This document shows positions 36,285-45,652 of a stretch of DNA of 64,000 nt, piece by piece (the first letter of the stretch is position 1; each line of letters opens with the position of its first letter). The DNA comes from Natronohydrobacter thiooxidans. GTDB taxonomy: Bacteria > Pseudomonadota > Alphaproteobacteria > Rhodobacterales > Rhodobacteraceae. The notes below the pieces were generated by a model. That model was not told the origin of the DNA, ran no database searches, and saw nothing but the letters and a program-made list of their open reading frames with translations. The stretch is taken from positions 434,001 to 498,000 of the forward strand of contig NZ_MJAP01000003.1 in the NCBI RefSeq assembly GCF_001884735.1. Direction: 5' to 3'. Both the position numbers and the translations under genes were made by a program.

Positions 36285-37196
36285 TCAGAGAATTTTTAAC
36301 ATGTTCACGGCCACAGCAAGGATGAAAAGCCCCGCCAGCGCCTCGATCACCGGGCCAAGATGGCGCGCGCGGCCCAGACGGCCGGCCCAGTCCATCGCGC
36401 CTTCGCGCGCCAGAACGGCGGTGGCCGCCACCGCGATTGTCACCGAGGCCGTGCCCAGCGCCATGATCAGGGTGGCGGCGATCCCTTCCCAGACCAGCCC
36501 CATGCGCCATGTCAGGATCAGCACGAACAGCGCGCCGGTACAGGGCCGGATGGCAATCGCCCCGATCAGCAGGGCCGCGTCGCGCCAGCCGGTGATCTGC
36601 GCCATCTCTTCGGCGCTTGGGCCATGCCGGTGGCCGCAGCTTTCGCAAGCCCCGTGATCATGGGAAGGATCATGGCCCGCAAGCGCGACCGGGGGTGCCG
36701 CGCTCTGGCGCAGCACCTTGCGCGTGGCGCGCATGACCAGCCACAACCCGATCAGCGCAATGGCGATCAGGCTTGCGCGTTCCAGCCAGAGATCGCCCGC
36801 AAGCTGCAAGCCTTCGCGCGTGGCATTGAAGATCAGCACACCGCCATAGACCAGCGCCACCGCCGTCACGCCCTGCGCCAGCGAGGCGGCCAGACCCAGC
36901 CCCATCATCCGCCGCAAGGGCACCTGCGTCCCGGCCCCATAGGCGCCGAGCAGGAATTTCCCATGCCCCGGCCCCGCGGCATGCACAAACCCATAGGCGA
37001 AGCTCAGCCCCCAGAGCGCGATCAGCGCGCCCGGCTCGCCCGCGCGCAGGCTGCGCAAGCCCTGCGCCAGTTGCGCCTGAAAGCCGCGCTGCGCCTCCTG
37101 CGCGGATTGCGCAAGCTGATCCAGACCGCCCATGGCCCAGTACAGCCCTGCCAGCGCGACCAGTCCAAGCGCCAGAAACATTACGGCGCGGCGCAT
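36285..37196 (-). CDS. NicO-type nickel/cobalt transporter
   Basis: A 303-residue membrane protein. The sequence GFVHAAGPGHGKFLLGAY near 69-86 is the metal-selectivity motif of the NicO/RcnA group, and a His/Cys-rich loop lies at 174-191 (HDPSHDHGACESCGHRHG), typical of metal-sensing loops. IAIRPCTGALFVLIL is the second conserved motif. RcnA proteins export Ni/Co; other NicO members take metals up, so direction is open. The start overlaps the end of the DUF1007 gene by 16 bases. The pair DUF1007-NicO is a common unit. Confidence 0.9.
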   Translation of the reverse strand: MRRAVMFLALGLVALAGLYWAMGGLDQLAQSAQEAQRGFQAQLAQGLRSLRAGEPGALIALWGLSFAYGFVHAAGPGHGKFLLGAYGAGTQVPLRRMMGLGLAASLAQGVTAVALVYGGVLIFNATREGLQLAGDLWLERASLIAIALIGLWLVMRATRKVLRQSAAPPVALAGHDPSHDHGACESCGHRHGPSAEEMAQITGWRDAALLIGAIAIRPCTGALFVLILTWRMGLVWEGIAATLIMALGTASVTIAVAATAVLAREGAMDWAGRLGRARHLGPVIEALAGLFILAVAVNMLKIL

Positions 37197-37843
37197 GTGA
37201 TCCGCACCTCCTCGGAAAACAGCGCCCCGACCAGCGGGAAATCCGCCTCGATATCACCTCCGCCGCCCAGCACTTCCTCCAGCGCGGCCTCTAGCTGTGC
37301 GCCCGCGGCCTCCCAATCCGGCTCGAAAATGCGCAGGCTGCAATCCTCGCGCCCGATGGCGCGCGGCGCGCCGGTCAGCCCGTAGCTGGTGTAATAGGTC
37401 GGGTCATAGACCGCGACCACCCATTCGCGCGCCGGATCCGGGCGGTCGATCAGCTGGCGCAGATGGCGCGAATGCAATTGCCCGTCGCGATAGTCCGATT
37501 CCCATTTGACCGGGCTGCTCAGCGCCAGCGGTTTTCCGTCCTGGGTGACATGGGTGTCGCCGTGATATTCCTCGACAGTCCATTGCATGTCGAACCCGTC
37601 AAGCGCGTCGCGCTCTTCCTCGCTGATCGTGCCGGTGAAATCGGCATCGAGCCCCATGTCAGAGACCAGCAGCATCGAAAACAGCGGGTCATAGGTCCAG
37701 CTGATCCAGAGCCCTTCGGGCTGGCCGCCCTCGTCGAAGACCAGTTCCAGCCCGACATCGACAAAGATATGCGGATGCGCGCGCGCAGGCTGCGCCGACA
37801 GGGACGCGCAGGATATCACGACAGGGATCAGCAAGGCTCGCAT
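37181..37843 (-). CDS. DUF1007 family periplasmic protein
   Basis: A 220-residue exported protein. The signal peptide (MRALLIPVVISCASLSAQPARA) ends at residue 22 and the mature protein starts HPHIFVDVGLELVFD, the DUF1007 signature with paired histidines. The family is found next to NicO or zinc/nickel transport genes and is believed to assist metal handling in the periplasm; this is a context statement, not a proven reaction. ATG at 37843 chosen because it starts the signal peptide. Overlaps the NicO gene. Confidence 0.88.
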   Translation of the reverse strand: MRALLIPVVISCASLSAQPARAHPHIFVDVGLELVFDEGGQPEGLWISWTYDPLFSMLLVSDMGLDADFTGTISEEERDALDGFDMQWTVEEYHGDTHVTQDGKPLALSSPVKWESDYRDGQLHSRHLRQLIDRPDPAREWVVAVYDPTYYTSYGLTGAPRAIGREDCSLRIFEPDWEAAGAQLEAALEEVLGGGGDIEADFPLVGALFSEEVRITCAAP

Positions 37844-37890
37844 GGGCCAAGACCTAACCGAGTGCGCGCGCGCCCTCAAGTCACAGCGTG

Positions 37891-37966
37891 GCGATCCCCG
37901 GCGCGGCGCGGCCGGGAGCAGGGTGGGCGGGCGGGAGCGATCCGGTCGCGCAGCACCGGGGATCGC
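37891..37966. repeat. Spaced inverted repeat upstream of DUF1007 / end of nadC
   Basis: GCGATCCCCGG at 37891-37901 is exactly complementary to 37956-37966, with a 54-base GC-rich interval. It lies between the nadC stop (37973) and the DUF1007 start (37843), both leftward, so it could fold in the nadC 3' end or in the DUF1007 leader. No T-run. Confidence 0.55.
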
Positions 37967-37972
37967 GCCCGC

Positions 37973-38821
37973 TCAGAAATCCAGCCCCAGATCAAGCACC
38001 TGCGCGGAATGGGTCAGCGCGCCCACCGAGATGAAATCCACCCCTGTTGCCGCGACCTCTGCAATCCGCCGCAGCCGCATATTGCCCGAGGCTTCCGTCA
38101 CCAGCCGCCCGGCGACCAGATCCACCGCCGCGCGCAGATCCTCGGTGCTCATATTGTCCAGCAGCACCACATCGGCGCCGCCGGTGGCCAGCACTTCGTC
38201 AAGCTGCGCCAGCGTGTCCACCTCGATCTCGATCCGGCGCATATGGCTGGCCGCGCGCCGCGCAAGGGTCAGGACTTCCGCAATCCCCCCGGCGGCAGCG
38301 ATATGATTGTCCTTGATCAGGATCGCATCCGACAGGCCAAAGCGATGCGCCGCGCCGCCGCCATGGCGCACCGCCTGTTTCTCGACCAGCCGCAGCCCCG
38401 GTGTGGTCTTGCGCGTGCAAGTGATGCGCGCCTTGGTGCCTTTGGTCTGGGCGACAAACGCGGCGGTCAGCGTGGCAATGCCGGAAAGCCGCCCCATGAA
38501 ATTCAGCGCCACCCGCTCGCCCGAGAGGATCGAGGCCGCCGCCCCGTCGATGGTCATGACAGTCTCGCCCGCCGCGACCCGCGCCCCGTCAGGGCGCAAC
38601 ACGGTCACGCGCAGCGCCGGATCGACCAGACGGAAGGCCAGTTCGGCCAGTTGCACCCCGGACACCACACCGGGGTCGCGCGCATTGATCCGTGCATGAT
38701 AGCTCAGATCGGGCGCGATGACGGCCTGCGTGGTCACATCGCCCGAGGGGCCCAGATCCTCGATCAGGGCGGCGCGCACAAGTGGCTCTAGCAGCAGTTC
38801 GGGCAGCGGGGGGATGGTCAT
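37973..38821 (-). CDS. nadC: Nicotinate-nucleotide diphosphorylase (carboxylating)
   Basis: A 282-residue quinolinate phosphoribosyltransferase, making nicotinate mononucleotide from quinolinate and PRPP. ALIEDLGPSGDVTTQAV near 18-34, ERVALNFMGRLSGIAT, RITCTRKTTPGLRLVEKQAVRHGGG, LIKDNHIA, and the C-terminal VDFISVGALTHS are all family landmarks. ATG at 38821 overlaps the nadB stop by ATGA, which settles the start against a longer frame. Last gene of the NAD operon. Confidence 0.95.
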   Translation of the reverse strand: MTIPPLPELLLEPLVRAALIEDLGPSGDVTTQAVIAPDLSYHARINARDPGVVSGVQLAELAFRLVDPALRVTVLRPDGARVAAGETVMTIDGAAASILSGERVALNFMGRLSGIATLTAAFVAQTKGTKARITCTRKTTPGLRLVEKQAVRHGGGAAHRFGLSDAILIKDNHIAAAGGIAEVLTLARRAASHMRRIEIEVDTLAQLDEVLATGGADVVLLDNMSTEDLRAAVDLVAGRLVTEASGNMRLRRIAEVAATGVDFISVGALTHSAQVLDLGLDF

Positions 38822-40374
38822 GCATTCTCCTGCGTCATCTGTTGCGCCTCTGCCAGCGTCAGCCGCGAGCGCTGCACGAAATCGGGGTCGGGCGCGGGAA
38901 AATCGTCGCGCCAATGCGCGCCCCGGCTCTCGCGCCGCTGCAGCGCGGCGGTGGCGATCAGAAGTGCTGTGGCGCACATATTGGCGAAATCGGGGCTGCT
39001 GGCATGGGCGGCTTGCAGCGCCCTGATCCGGGTGATGGCCTGCGCCAGCCCCGCGCCGGTGCGCCGCACGCCGACATGGCGGGTCATCACCTCGCGCAAG
39101 TGCTGCACCGCGTCGGGGTCCAGCGCGGGGCCGCCGGGGGTGAAATCCAGCGCCAGTGCGGGGGCATCCGGGGCGGCGCCCGGCAGATCGGCGGCGATAT
39201 CCTCGGCGGCGCGGCGGGCAAAGACCAGCGCCTCCAGCACTCCGTTCGAGGCCAGACGATTCGCGCCATGCAGGCCGGTGGAGGCGGCCTCGCCGCAGAC
39301 CCAGAGCCCCGGCAGCGAAGAGCGCCCCGCCGCATCGGTGGCCACCCCGCCCATATGGTAATGCGCCGCCGCCGCCACCGGGATCGGCGCGCGCACCGGG
39401 TCGATCCCGGCCTTGCGGCAGGCCGCTGCCACTGCCGGGAACTGGGTCAGGATCGCCTCGCCCAACGCGGCGCGGGTGTCGAGCATCGGGCGTTTTCCGG
39501 CCTGGGTCTGCGCGAATACAGCGCGGGCCACCACATCGCGCGGAGCAAGCTCGGCCATCGGATGCTCGGCTTCCATGAAGAACAGCCCGTCCGCATTGAC
39601 CAGCCGCGCACCTTCGCCGCGCAGCGCTTCGGTGGCCAGCGGTGCCGGGTCGCGGCCCACGTCGATTGCGGTCGGGTGGAATTGCACGAATTCCATATCC
39701 GCCATCACCGCGCCCGCCCGCGCGGCCAGCCCCATCACCTGCCCCCGGATGCGCGGCGGGTTGGTGGTCAGCGCGTAAAGCCCGCCCGAGCCGCCCCCGG
39801 CCAGCAGCACGGCCGGGGCAAGAAGTGCGACGGGTTGCGAAATGGCATCGCCGTCAATCTGCGCCAGTTCTACGCCGGTCACGCGCCCGTTCTCAGAGAT
39901 CAGCCCCTGCGCGAGCACGCGTTCCATCACCTGCACCGAGGGCGCCGCGCGCACCTCGGCGATCAGGGTTTCCATGATCTTGCGGCCCGCCTGATCGCCC
40001 TTCACGCGGACCACGCGGGCGATGGAATGCGCGGCTTCGTGGTTCAGGACGTAATTGCCGGCCGCATCGCGGTCAAAAGGTGTTCCGTGATCGGTCAGAT
40101 CAAGGATCTGCGCGGGGGCCGCGCCGGTGACGAGGGCCGCAATCTCTGGGTCCACAGTCCCTGCCCCGGCGGCCACAGTGTCGCGGGCATGGGCTTCGGG
40201 GCTGTCACCTTCGGACATTGCGGCGGCGACTCCGCCCTGCGCCCAGGCCGAAGACGCCCCTTCGCCCAGCGTTTCGGGCGAGATCACCAGCACCGGGCGC
40301 GGCGCCAGCATCAGCGCCGCGTAGAGCCCGCCAAGCCCCGCACCGACAATGACAACGCGCCCGGTCGTGATCAC
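38818..40374 (-). CDS. nadB: L-aspartate oxidase
   Basis: A 518-residue flavoprotein that oxidises aspartate to iminoaspartate, the first step of quinolinate synthesis. FAD-binding VVIVGAGLGGLYAAL at 7-21; SSAWAQGGVAAA near 60; the HPTAI and FEVCGEAASTGLHGANRLASN-type segments (here LWVCGEAASTGLHGANRLA) follow. The start is GTG at 40374, four bases after the nadA stop, with no ATG nearby. The end is coupled to nadC. Confidence 0.95.
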   Translation of the reverse strand: MITTGRVVIVGAGLGGLYAALMLAPRPVLVISPETLGEGASSAWAQGGVAAAMSEGDSPEAHARDTVAAGAGTVDPEIAALVTGAAPAQILDLTDHGTPFDRDAAGNYVLNHEAAHSIARVVRVKGDQAGRKIMETLIAEVRAAPSVQVMERVLAQGLISENGRVTGVELAQIDGDAISQPVALLAPAVLLAGGGSGGLYALTTNPPRIRGQVMGLAARAGAVMADMEFVQFHPTAIDVGRDPAPLATEALRGEGARLVNADGLFFMEAEHPMAELAPRDVVARAVFAQTQAGKRPMLDTRAALGEAILTQFPAVAAACRKAGIDPVRAPIPVAAAAHYHMGGVATDAAGRSSLPGLWVCGEAASTGLHGANRLASNGVLEALVFARRAAEDIAADLPGAAPDAPALALDFTPGGPALDPDAVQHLREVMTRHVGVRRTGAGLAQAITRIRALQAAHASSPDFANMCATALLIATAALQRRESRGAHWRDDFPAPDPDFVQRSRLTLAEAQQMTQENA

Positions 40375-40378
40375 CCGA

Positions 40379-41428
40379 TCAGGCTTTCGCAGCCGAAAGG
40401 TCGATCATGCGCTGCACCGCCAGACGGGCTTTCTCGGCGATCTCCGCCTCGACCTCGATCTGCGTGGTCATCGTATGCAGCGACCAGAGCACTTTTTCGA
40501 GGGTGATCTTCTTCATATAGGGGCACATGTTGCAGGGCCCGATGAATTCGACCTCTGGATGGGCATCCGAGATATTCGAGGCCATCGAGCATTCCGTGAC
40601 CAGCATCGCGCGCTGAGGCCGCTCGGCACTGACATAATCGAGAATGCCCTTGGTCGAGCCCGAGAAATCAGCTTCGGCCACCACATCGGGGGGGCATTCG
40701 GGATGGGCGATGATCCGCGTGCCGGGGTTCCAGTCGCGGAAATCGCGGATATCCTGTGCGGTATATTGCTCATGCACGATGCAGGAGCCTTCCCACCAGA
40801 CAATGCGCTTTTCCGGCACCTGCGCGGCGACATTCTGCGCCAGATACTGGTCGGGGGTCATGATGATCGTCTCTGCGTCCAGCGCGCGGATGATCTGGAC
40901 GGCATTGGACGAGGTGCAGCAGATATCCGAGGCCGCTTTCACCGCCGCCGTGGTATTGACATAGCTCACCACCGGCGCACCGGGATAGCGCGCGCGCATC
41001 TGGGCAATGCCCTCGGGCGTGATGCTTTCCGCCAGCGAGCAGCCTGCCGCCATATCGGGCATGAGCACGGTTTTCGACGGGTTCAGGATTTTCGAGGTCT
41101 CGGCCATGAAATGCACACCGCATTGCACGATCACATCGGCCTCGGTCCGGGTGGCCTCGACCGCCAGTTGCAGACTGTCGCCCACCACATCGGCAATCCC
41201 GTGAAAGATCTCTGGCGTCATGTAGTTATGCGCCAGAATCGCGGCGTTGCGTTCGCGCTTCAGCGCATTGATCGCGGCGACATAGGGCGCATGAATCGCC
41301 CAGTCGACCGGCGAGACCACGCGCGACATGCGGGCATATTCGGCCTGCATCGACGCCGCAAGCTCGGGGTTGGGCGCGAGATCATAGACCGTTTTCAGGT
41401 CATCACGGATGGCGGGCATGTCCAGCAT
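40379..41428 (-). CDS. nadA: Quinolinate synthase
   Basis: A 349-residue 4Fe-4S enzyme that condenses iminoaspartate with dihydroxyacetone phosphate. AILAHNYM near 64, the VQCGVHFMAET segment, MPDMAAGCSLAE, SDICCTSSNA and the C-terminal GPCNMCPYMKKI with a CxxC. Cluster-ligand cysteines of the family are present in those regions. ATG at 41428 has GGAG seven bases upstream. First gene of nadA-nadB-nadC. Divergent from mttB with 239 bases between. Confidence 0.95.
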   Translation of the reverse strand: MLDMPAIRDDLKTVYDLAPNPELAASMQAEYARMSRVVSPVDWAIHAPYVAAINALKRERNAAILAHNYMTPEIFHGIADVVGDSLQLAVEATRTEADVIVQCGVHFMAETSKILNPSKTVLMPDMAAGCSLAESITPEGIAQMRARYPGAPVVSYVNTTAAVKAASDICCTSSNAVQIIRALDAETIIMTPDQYLAQNVAAQVPEKRIVWWEGSCIVHEQYTAQDIRDFRDWNPGTRIIAHPECPPDVVAEADFSGSTKGILDYVSAERPQRAMLVTECSMASNISDAHPEVEFIGPCNMCPYMKKITLEKVLWSLHTMTTQIEVEAEIAEKARLAVQRMIDLSAAKA

Positions 41429-41667
41429 GGCTAGGCTCCGATCACTCTGTCTGCGCCAGACCGCAGGCGGCCCCTGCATATGGGGGGTAGGTCAGGAAGA
41501 TCAAGGGAAACCTGCAATTTCGCCGCATTTGCCGCATCACTGGTCGGAATTATGTCGCTTTGCCCCCAAGAGCGCCGCAAATCGTCACGCGCCCCCCGAA
41601 CACGCCGCATAAAACGGAACCTTATGAATGCGGCCCCGTTGGGGGGGCTAAAGAGAGGTGTCGGATC

Positions 41668-43242
41668 ATGTCGGATGAGGCAATGGAGAACGCGCAGGCG
41701 GCAAGCGCAGGACGCAGGGCACGCGGTGGTGGTGGCGGCGGCGCGGCGCGGCGCGCGGCGCGCACAGCGGTCAGCATCGAGACTGCACGCTATATCGAGC
41801 GCAATATTCCCAATCTGGAAGTGCTGAACGAAGAAGCGCTTGCCATCATCGAGACCAATGCCGAAACCGTGCTGGCCGAAATCGGGGTCAATTTCGTCGA
41901 CAATCCCGAAGCCCTGCAGCGCTGGCGCGATGCCGGGGCCGAGGTTGAAGGCGAGCGCGTGCGCATCCCGCGCGGGCTGGCACGCCAGCTTTGCGCCACC
42001 GCACCGGGGCACTTCACCCAGCATGCGCGCAACCCCGCGCGCAATGTCGAGATCGGCGGGCGCAATCTGGTGCTGGCCCCGGTCTATGGCCCGCCCTTCG
42101 TGCGCGATGCGGCCGGCGGGCGGCGCTATGCCACGATGGAGGATTTCCGCAATTTCGTGAAGCTGGGCTATATGTCGAAATGGCTGCACCATTCCGGCGG
42201 CACGGTCTGCGAACCCACTGATATTGCCGTGAACAAGCGCCATCTGGATATGTTGCAGGCGCATATGGTCTATTCCGACAAGCCCTTCATGGGATCGGTC
42301 ACCGAACCTGTGCGCGCGGCCGATTCGGTCGAGATGGCGAAGCTTCTCTTCGGATCGGATTTCGTCGATCAGAACACGGTGATGACTTCGCTGATCAATA
42401 TCAACTCGCCGCTGACTTTCGATTCGGTGATGATGGGCGCGCTGGAGGTCTATGCGAAAGCAAATCAGGCCTGCATCATCTCGCCCTTCATCGTAGGCGG
42501 CGCAATGGCGCCCACGACCGTGGCGGGCACATTGACGCAGGTGCTGGCCGAGGTGCTGGCGGGCGTGGCCTATAGCCAGCTGGTGCGCCCAGGTGCGCCG
42601 GTGATCTTCGGGGCTTTTGTGACCTCGATCGACATGAACTCTGGCGCACCCACTTTCGGAACGCCCGAGGCTGCGCTGATCACCTATGGCGCGGGGCAAC
42701 TGGCGCGGCGGCTGGGGCTGCCCTACCGTTCCGGGGGCTCGTTCTGCGGCTCGAAACTGCCCGATGCGCAGGCGGCCTATGAGACGGCGAACAGCCTGAA
42801 CATGGCCCTGCTGGCGGGGGTGAATTTCATGCTGCATAGCTGCGGCTGGCTGGAAGGCGGGCTGGTCTCGTCCTATGAGAAATTCGTCATGGATGCCGAC
42901 CAGCTGGGCGCGCTGCACGGGCTGGCGCGCGGGATCGACCTGTCCGAGAACGGGCAGGCGATGGATGCGATCCGCGAAGTCGGCCCCGGCGGGCATTATC
43001 TGGGCTGCGCGCATACGCAGGCGAATTTCAAGGATGCGTTCTGGCGCACCGATCTGCTGGATTACAAGCCGTTCGAGACCTGGGATGAGGAAGGCGCGCG
43101 CGATACGCAGGCACTGGCCTCGGTGCGCGTGGCGAAAATGCTGAGCGATTACCAGCAGCCCCAGCTGGATCCGGCGATTGCCGAATCGATCCAGGCCTTC
43201 ATCGATCAGCGCAAGGCCTCGGAGCCCGACGCGTTCGGCTGA
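41668..43242 (+). CDS. Trimethylamine methyltransferase (MttB) family protein, non-pyrrolysine
   Basis: A 524-residue TIM-barrel protein of the MttB superfamily. Landmarks include LAEIGVNFVDNPEAL near 70, YVNKRHLDML-type segment (here IAVNKRHLDML), GSVTEPVRAADSVEM, INSPLTFDSVMMGALEVYA, GAMAPTTVAGTLTQ and GGSFCGSKLPDAQAAYE. No in-frame TAG exists, so it is of the pyrrolysine-free type, whose studied members demethylate glycine betaine, proline betaine or carnitine via a corrinoid protein. A glycine/arginine-rich N-terminal tail (~25 residues) is unusual. No corrinoid protein or folate partner is adjacent. Convergent with the TRAP operon. Confidence 0.88.
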   Translation: MSDEAMENAQAASAGRRARGGGGGGAARRAARTAVSIETARYIERNIPNLEVLNEEALAIIETNAETVLAEIGVNFVDNPEALQRWRDAGAEVEGERVRIPRGLARQLCATAPGHFTQHARNPARNVEIGGRNLVLAPVYGPPFVRDAAGGRRYATMEDFRNFVKLGYMSKWLHHSGGTVCEPTDIAVNKRHLDMLQAHMVYSDKPFMGSVTEPVRAADSVEMAKLLFGSDFVDQNTVMTSLININSPLTFDSVMMGALEVYAKANQACIISPFIVGGAMAPTTVAGTLTQVLAEVLAGVAYSQLVRPGAPVIFGAFVTSIDMNSGAPTFGTPEAALITYGAGQLARRLGLPYRSGGSFCGSKLPDAQAAYETANSLNMALLAGVNFMLHSCGWLEGGLVSSYEKFVMDADQLGALHGLARGIDLSENGQAMDAIREVGPGGHYLGCAHTQANFKDAFWRTDLLDYKPFETWDEEGARDTQALASVRVAKMLSDYQQPQLDPAIAESIQAFIDQRKASEPDAFG

Positions 43243-43276
43243 AAAAGTAGGGTGCGTGCTATAGCACGCACCCTAC
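43242..43276 (-). terminator. 30-bp perfect palindrome acting as terminator of the TRAP operon
   Basis: GTAGGGTGCGTGCTA followed at once by its exact complement (43247-43276). Five A on the plus strand at 43242-43246 give a T5 run for leftward transcripts, so it can end the TRAP operon; it may also block mttB read-through. The core sequence resembles a widespread dispersed palindromic repeat. Confidence 0.82.
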
Positions 43277-43303
43277 CAATGTTGCGCCGGGCGGCGGCGG
43301 TGG

Positions 43304-45517
43304 TCAGTCCGCACCCTTGACGATGTTCTTCGGCGTCAGCACGCCCTTTTGCAGGAAGAACACCAGCGCCGCGACGCTGAGCCCGATCAGGTCGGAAATC
43401 AGCCCGCCCGAGATCATCGCGATGGCCGCAAGACCCACGAAGATGCGCATGGGCCAGTTGATCACGCCAAAGAGCCATCCCTGCACTGCCGAGGCCAGCA
43501 GGTAGATGCCCAGGAGTGCAGTGAAGAACACATGGATGATGTTCCCCCATGCCCCCTGCATCAGAAGCCCGTCATTGAAGAAGAAGATGAAGGGCACGAT
43601 GAAGGCGGCAAGCCCGATCTTGAAGCTCTCGACCGAGGTGCGCATCGGGTCTGACTGCGCAATCGCCGCGCCCGCATAGGCTGCAAGCGCCACAGGGGGC
43701 GTGATCGCCGACATGACCGCATAGTAGAAGATGAAGAAATGCGCGGTCAGCGGCTCAATCCCCATCCGGATCAGCCCCGGCGCGATCACCGCAGCCGCCA
43801 CCGCGTAGGCCGCGGTCGTGGGCATGCCCATGCCAAGGATGATCGCCACCAGCATCGCAAAGACCAGCGCGAGGATCTGGCTCTGCCCGGCCAGCCCGAG
43901 CAGCATCGAGGAAAACCGCGTGCCCACCCCGGTCAGGGCGATCACACCGACGATGATCCCGGCGGCGGCACAGACCGCGACCAGTTGCAGCGACATGCGC
44001 GCGGCGATCTCGAACGCATAGAGGATTTCGCGCACCAGCATCTTATGCGGCGTGAACCAGCTTACGACCGCCGCCGAGGCCATGGCCAATGTGCCCGCCC
44101 GGATCACCGAATAGCCCATGAAGAGCGCGCCGATCAGGATAAGGATCGGGATGAACAGGAACACCCGCCGCACCAGCACGTCAAAGCGCGGCAGCATATC
44201 ACGCGGCAGGCCCTTCATGCCCTTTTTCAGCGCCTCTTTGTCCACCATGAAATAGACCGAGGTGAAATAGAGGATCGCCGGGATGATCGCCGCAATCACG
44301 ATGTCGCGATAAGCGATGCCGGTGATCTCGGCCATGATGAAGGCGCCCGCGCCCATGATGGGGGGCAGGATCTGCCCGCCCGACGATGCCGCGGCCTCGA
44401 CCGAAGCTGCGGTCTGGGGCCGGTAGCCTACCTTTTTCATCAGCGGGATCGTGAGCGAGCCTGTGGACACCACATTGCCCGCCGAAGTGCCGTTGATCAT
44501 GCCCATCAGCGCCGACCCGAACACGGCCACCTTCGCAGGCCCCCCGCGCGTGCCGCCCGCTGCCGCGAAGGCGAAATTGATGAAATACTCGCCCACCCGA
44601 CTGGCCTGAAGGAAGGCGGCGAAGGTGATGAAGAGGATGATATAGGTCGAGGAAATCGCGGTCGTGGGCCCGAGGATACCGTTATCGGTATAGATGAAGC
44701 CGAAGAAGCGCGCGGGCGCATAGCCGCGATGGTTCAGGATGCCGGGCAGCCAGGGACCAACGAAGCCATAGGCCAGGAACACCCCCACGATAATCACCAG
44801 CGCAAGCCCCGCCAGGCGCCGCGTCAGTTCGAGGATCAGGATGATCCCGGCAATCGAGGCCCACATGTCATTGGTATGCGGGAAAACCTGCGCACGGGTA
44901 CGCAAAAGATCGGCATGGCCGATGATATAGACACCGACGACAATCGCCGCCAGAGCCAGCAACGTGTCGGCCCAGGACAGACGCGCACGGTTGCGGATGG
45001 GCTGGATCCAGCTTGCGGCAAGCGCCAGCACTGTGCCGCCGATCAGCGGATAGCCAAATGTCATCAGATATTTGTCAGCAGGCGCACCGGTCACGATCCG
45101 GTCGCCCGTGGCCAGCATCAGCACCGCCTGTCCGAAAGCCAGCAGGATCAGCCCGCCGCCAAGCGCGAGCAGCACTTTCTCCAGCATCGAATAGGGCGCG
45201 TCGGTGCTGTCATCATGCAGCGCGCGCGCCGAAAACAGGATGAAACCGAGTGCAAGACCACCCGCCACATGGACCAGCCGGTAACGCCATGGCTCGGTCA
45301 GATCGATCGAGCGCAGGCCCAGAAGATCGGTCAGCCTGTCATGCAGGCCATTCATCGCACCCACATGGAATACGGTATAGAGGATGCAGAGCGCGGTGAC
45401 GACCAGACCGACGATACCTGCAAAGACCCGCTGATTGCTGGTGACGATCTCATTATCGACGCCTTCGGCGATATTGTCGATTTCGGCTGGTACTTCTTGG
45501 GCAGATGATTGTGACAT
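43304..45517 (-). CDS. TRAP transporter fused permease, TAXI type (4TM/12TM)
   Basis: A 737-residue inner-membrane protein joining the small (DctQ-like) and large (DctM-like) TRAP subunits, with about 18 hydrophobic segments. The DctM part shows FGSALMGMINGTSAGNVVSTGSLTIPLMKK near residue 360-390, GGQILPPIMGAGAFIMAE and GMGMPTTAAY, all typical of the fused TRAP family that works with TAXI binding proteins. It imports an organic acid or other solute with a sodium/proton gradient. ATG at 45517 with GGGGGAG upstream. It follows the TAXI gene with a terminator-like hairpin between. Confidence 0.93.
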   Translation of the reverse strand: MSQSSAQEVPAEIDNIAEGVDNEIVTSNQRVFAGIVGLVVTALCILYTVFHVGAMNGLHDRLTDLLGLRSIDLTEPWRYRLVHVAGGLALGFILFSARALHDDSTDAPYSMLEKVLLALGGGLILLAFGQAVLMLATGDRIVTGAPADKYLMTFGYPLIGGTVLALAASWIQPIRNRARLSWADTLLALAAIVVGVYIIGHADLLRTRAQVFPHTNDMWASIAGIILILELTRRLAGLALVIIVGVFLAYGFVGPWLPGILNHRGYAPARFFGFIYTDNGILGPTTAISSTYIILFITFAAFLQASRVGEYFINFAFAAAGGTRGGPAKVAVFGSALMGMINGTSAGNVVSTGSLTIPLMKKVGYRPQTAASVEAAASSGGQILPPIMGAGAFIMAEITGIAYRDIVIAAIIPAILYFTSVYFMVDKEALKKGMKGLPRDMLPRFDVLVRRVFLFIPILILIGALFMGYSVIRAGTLAMASAAVVSWFTPHKMLVREILYAFEIAARMSLQLVAVCAAAGIIVGVIALTGVGTRFSSMLLGLAGQSQILALVFAMLVAIILGMGMPTTAAYAVAAAVIAPGLIRMGIEPLTAHFFIFYYAVMSAITPPVALAAYAGAAIAQSDPMRTSVESFKIGLAAFIVPFIFFFNDGLLMQGAWGNIIHVFFTALLGIYLLASAVQGWLFGVINWPMRIFVGLAAIAMISGGLISDLIGLSVAALVFFLQKGVLTPKNIVKGAD

Positions 45518-45596
45518 GGCTCCCCCGATCCGGTGAAAATGGGTAACCTCGGCGCAAGTGATCCACAGGATCGCCGCGATGCCGGAGGCGCTTTTG

Positions 45597-45627
45597 AAAA
45601 AGGTCAGGGCACCCACGCGCCCTGACC
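45597..45627 (-). terminator. Intercistronic terminator/attenuator between TAXI and permease genes
   Basis: Perfect 9-bp stem GGTCAGGGC/GCCCTGACC with an 8-base loop at 45602-45627, followed on the minus strand by five T. It lies 25 bases after the TAXI stop and 80 bases before the permease start, so it likely lowers permease expression relative to the binding protein. Confidence 0.83.
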
Positions 45628-45652
45628 CATCAGCTTCAGGCGGATCGCAAGA

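Noticed and set aside
41429..41667. Riboswitch or NAD-sensing leader before nadA
   Set aside because: Only a short GC-rich stem near the mttB start was seen; nothing matching a known riboswitch core.
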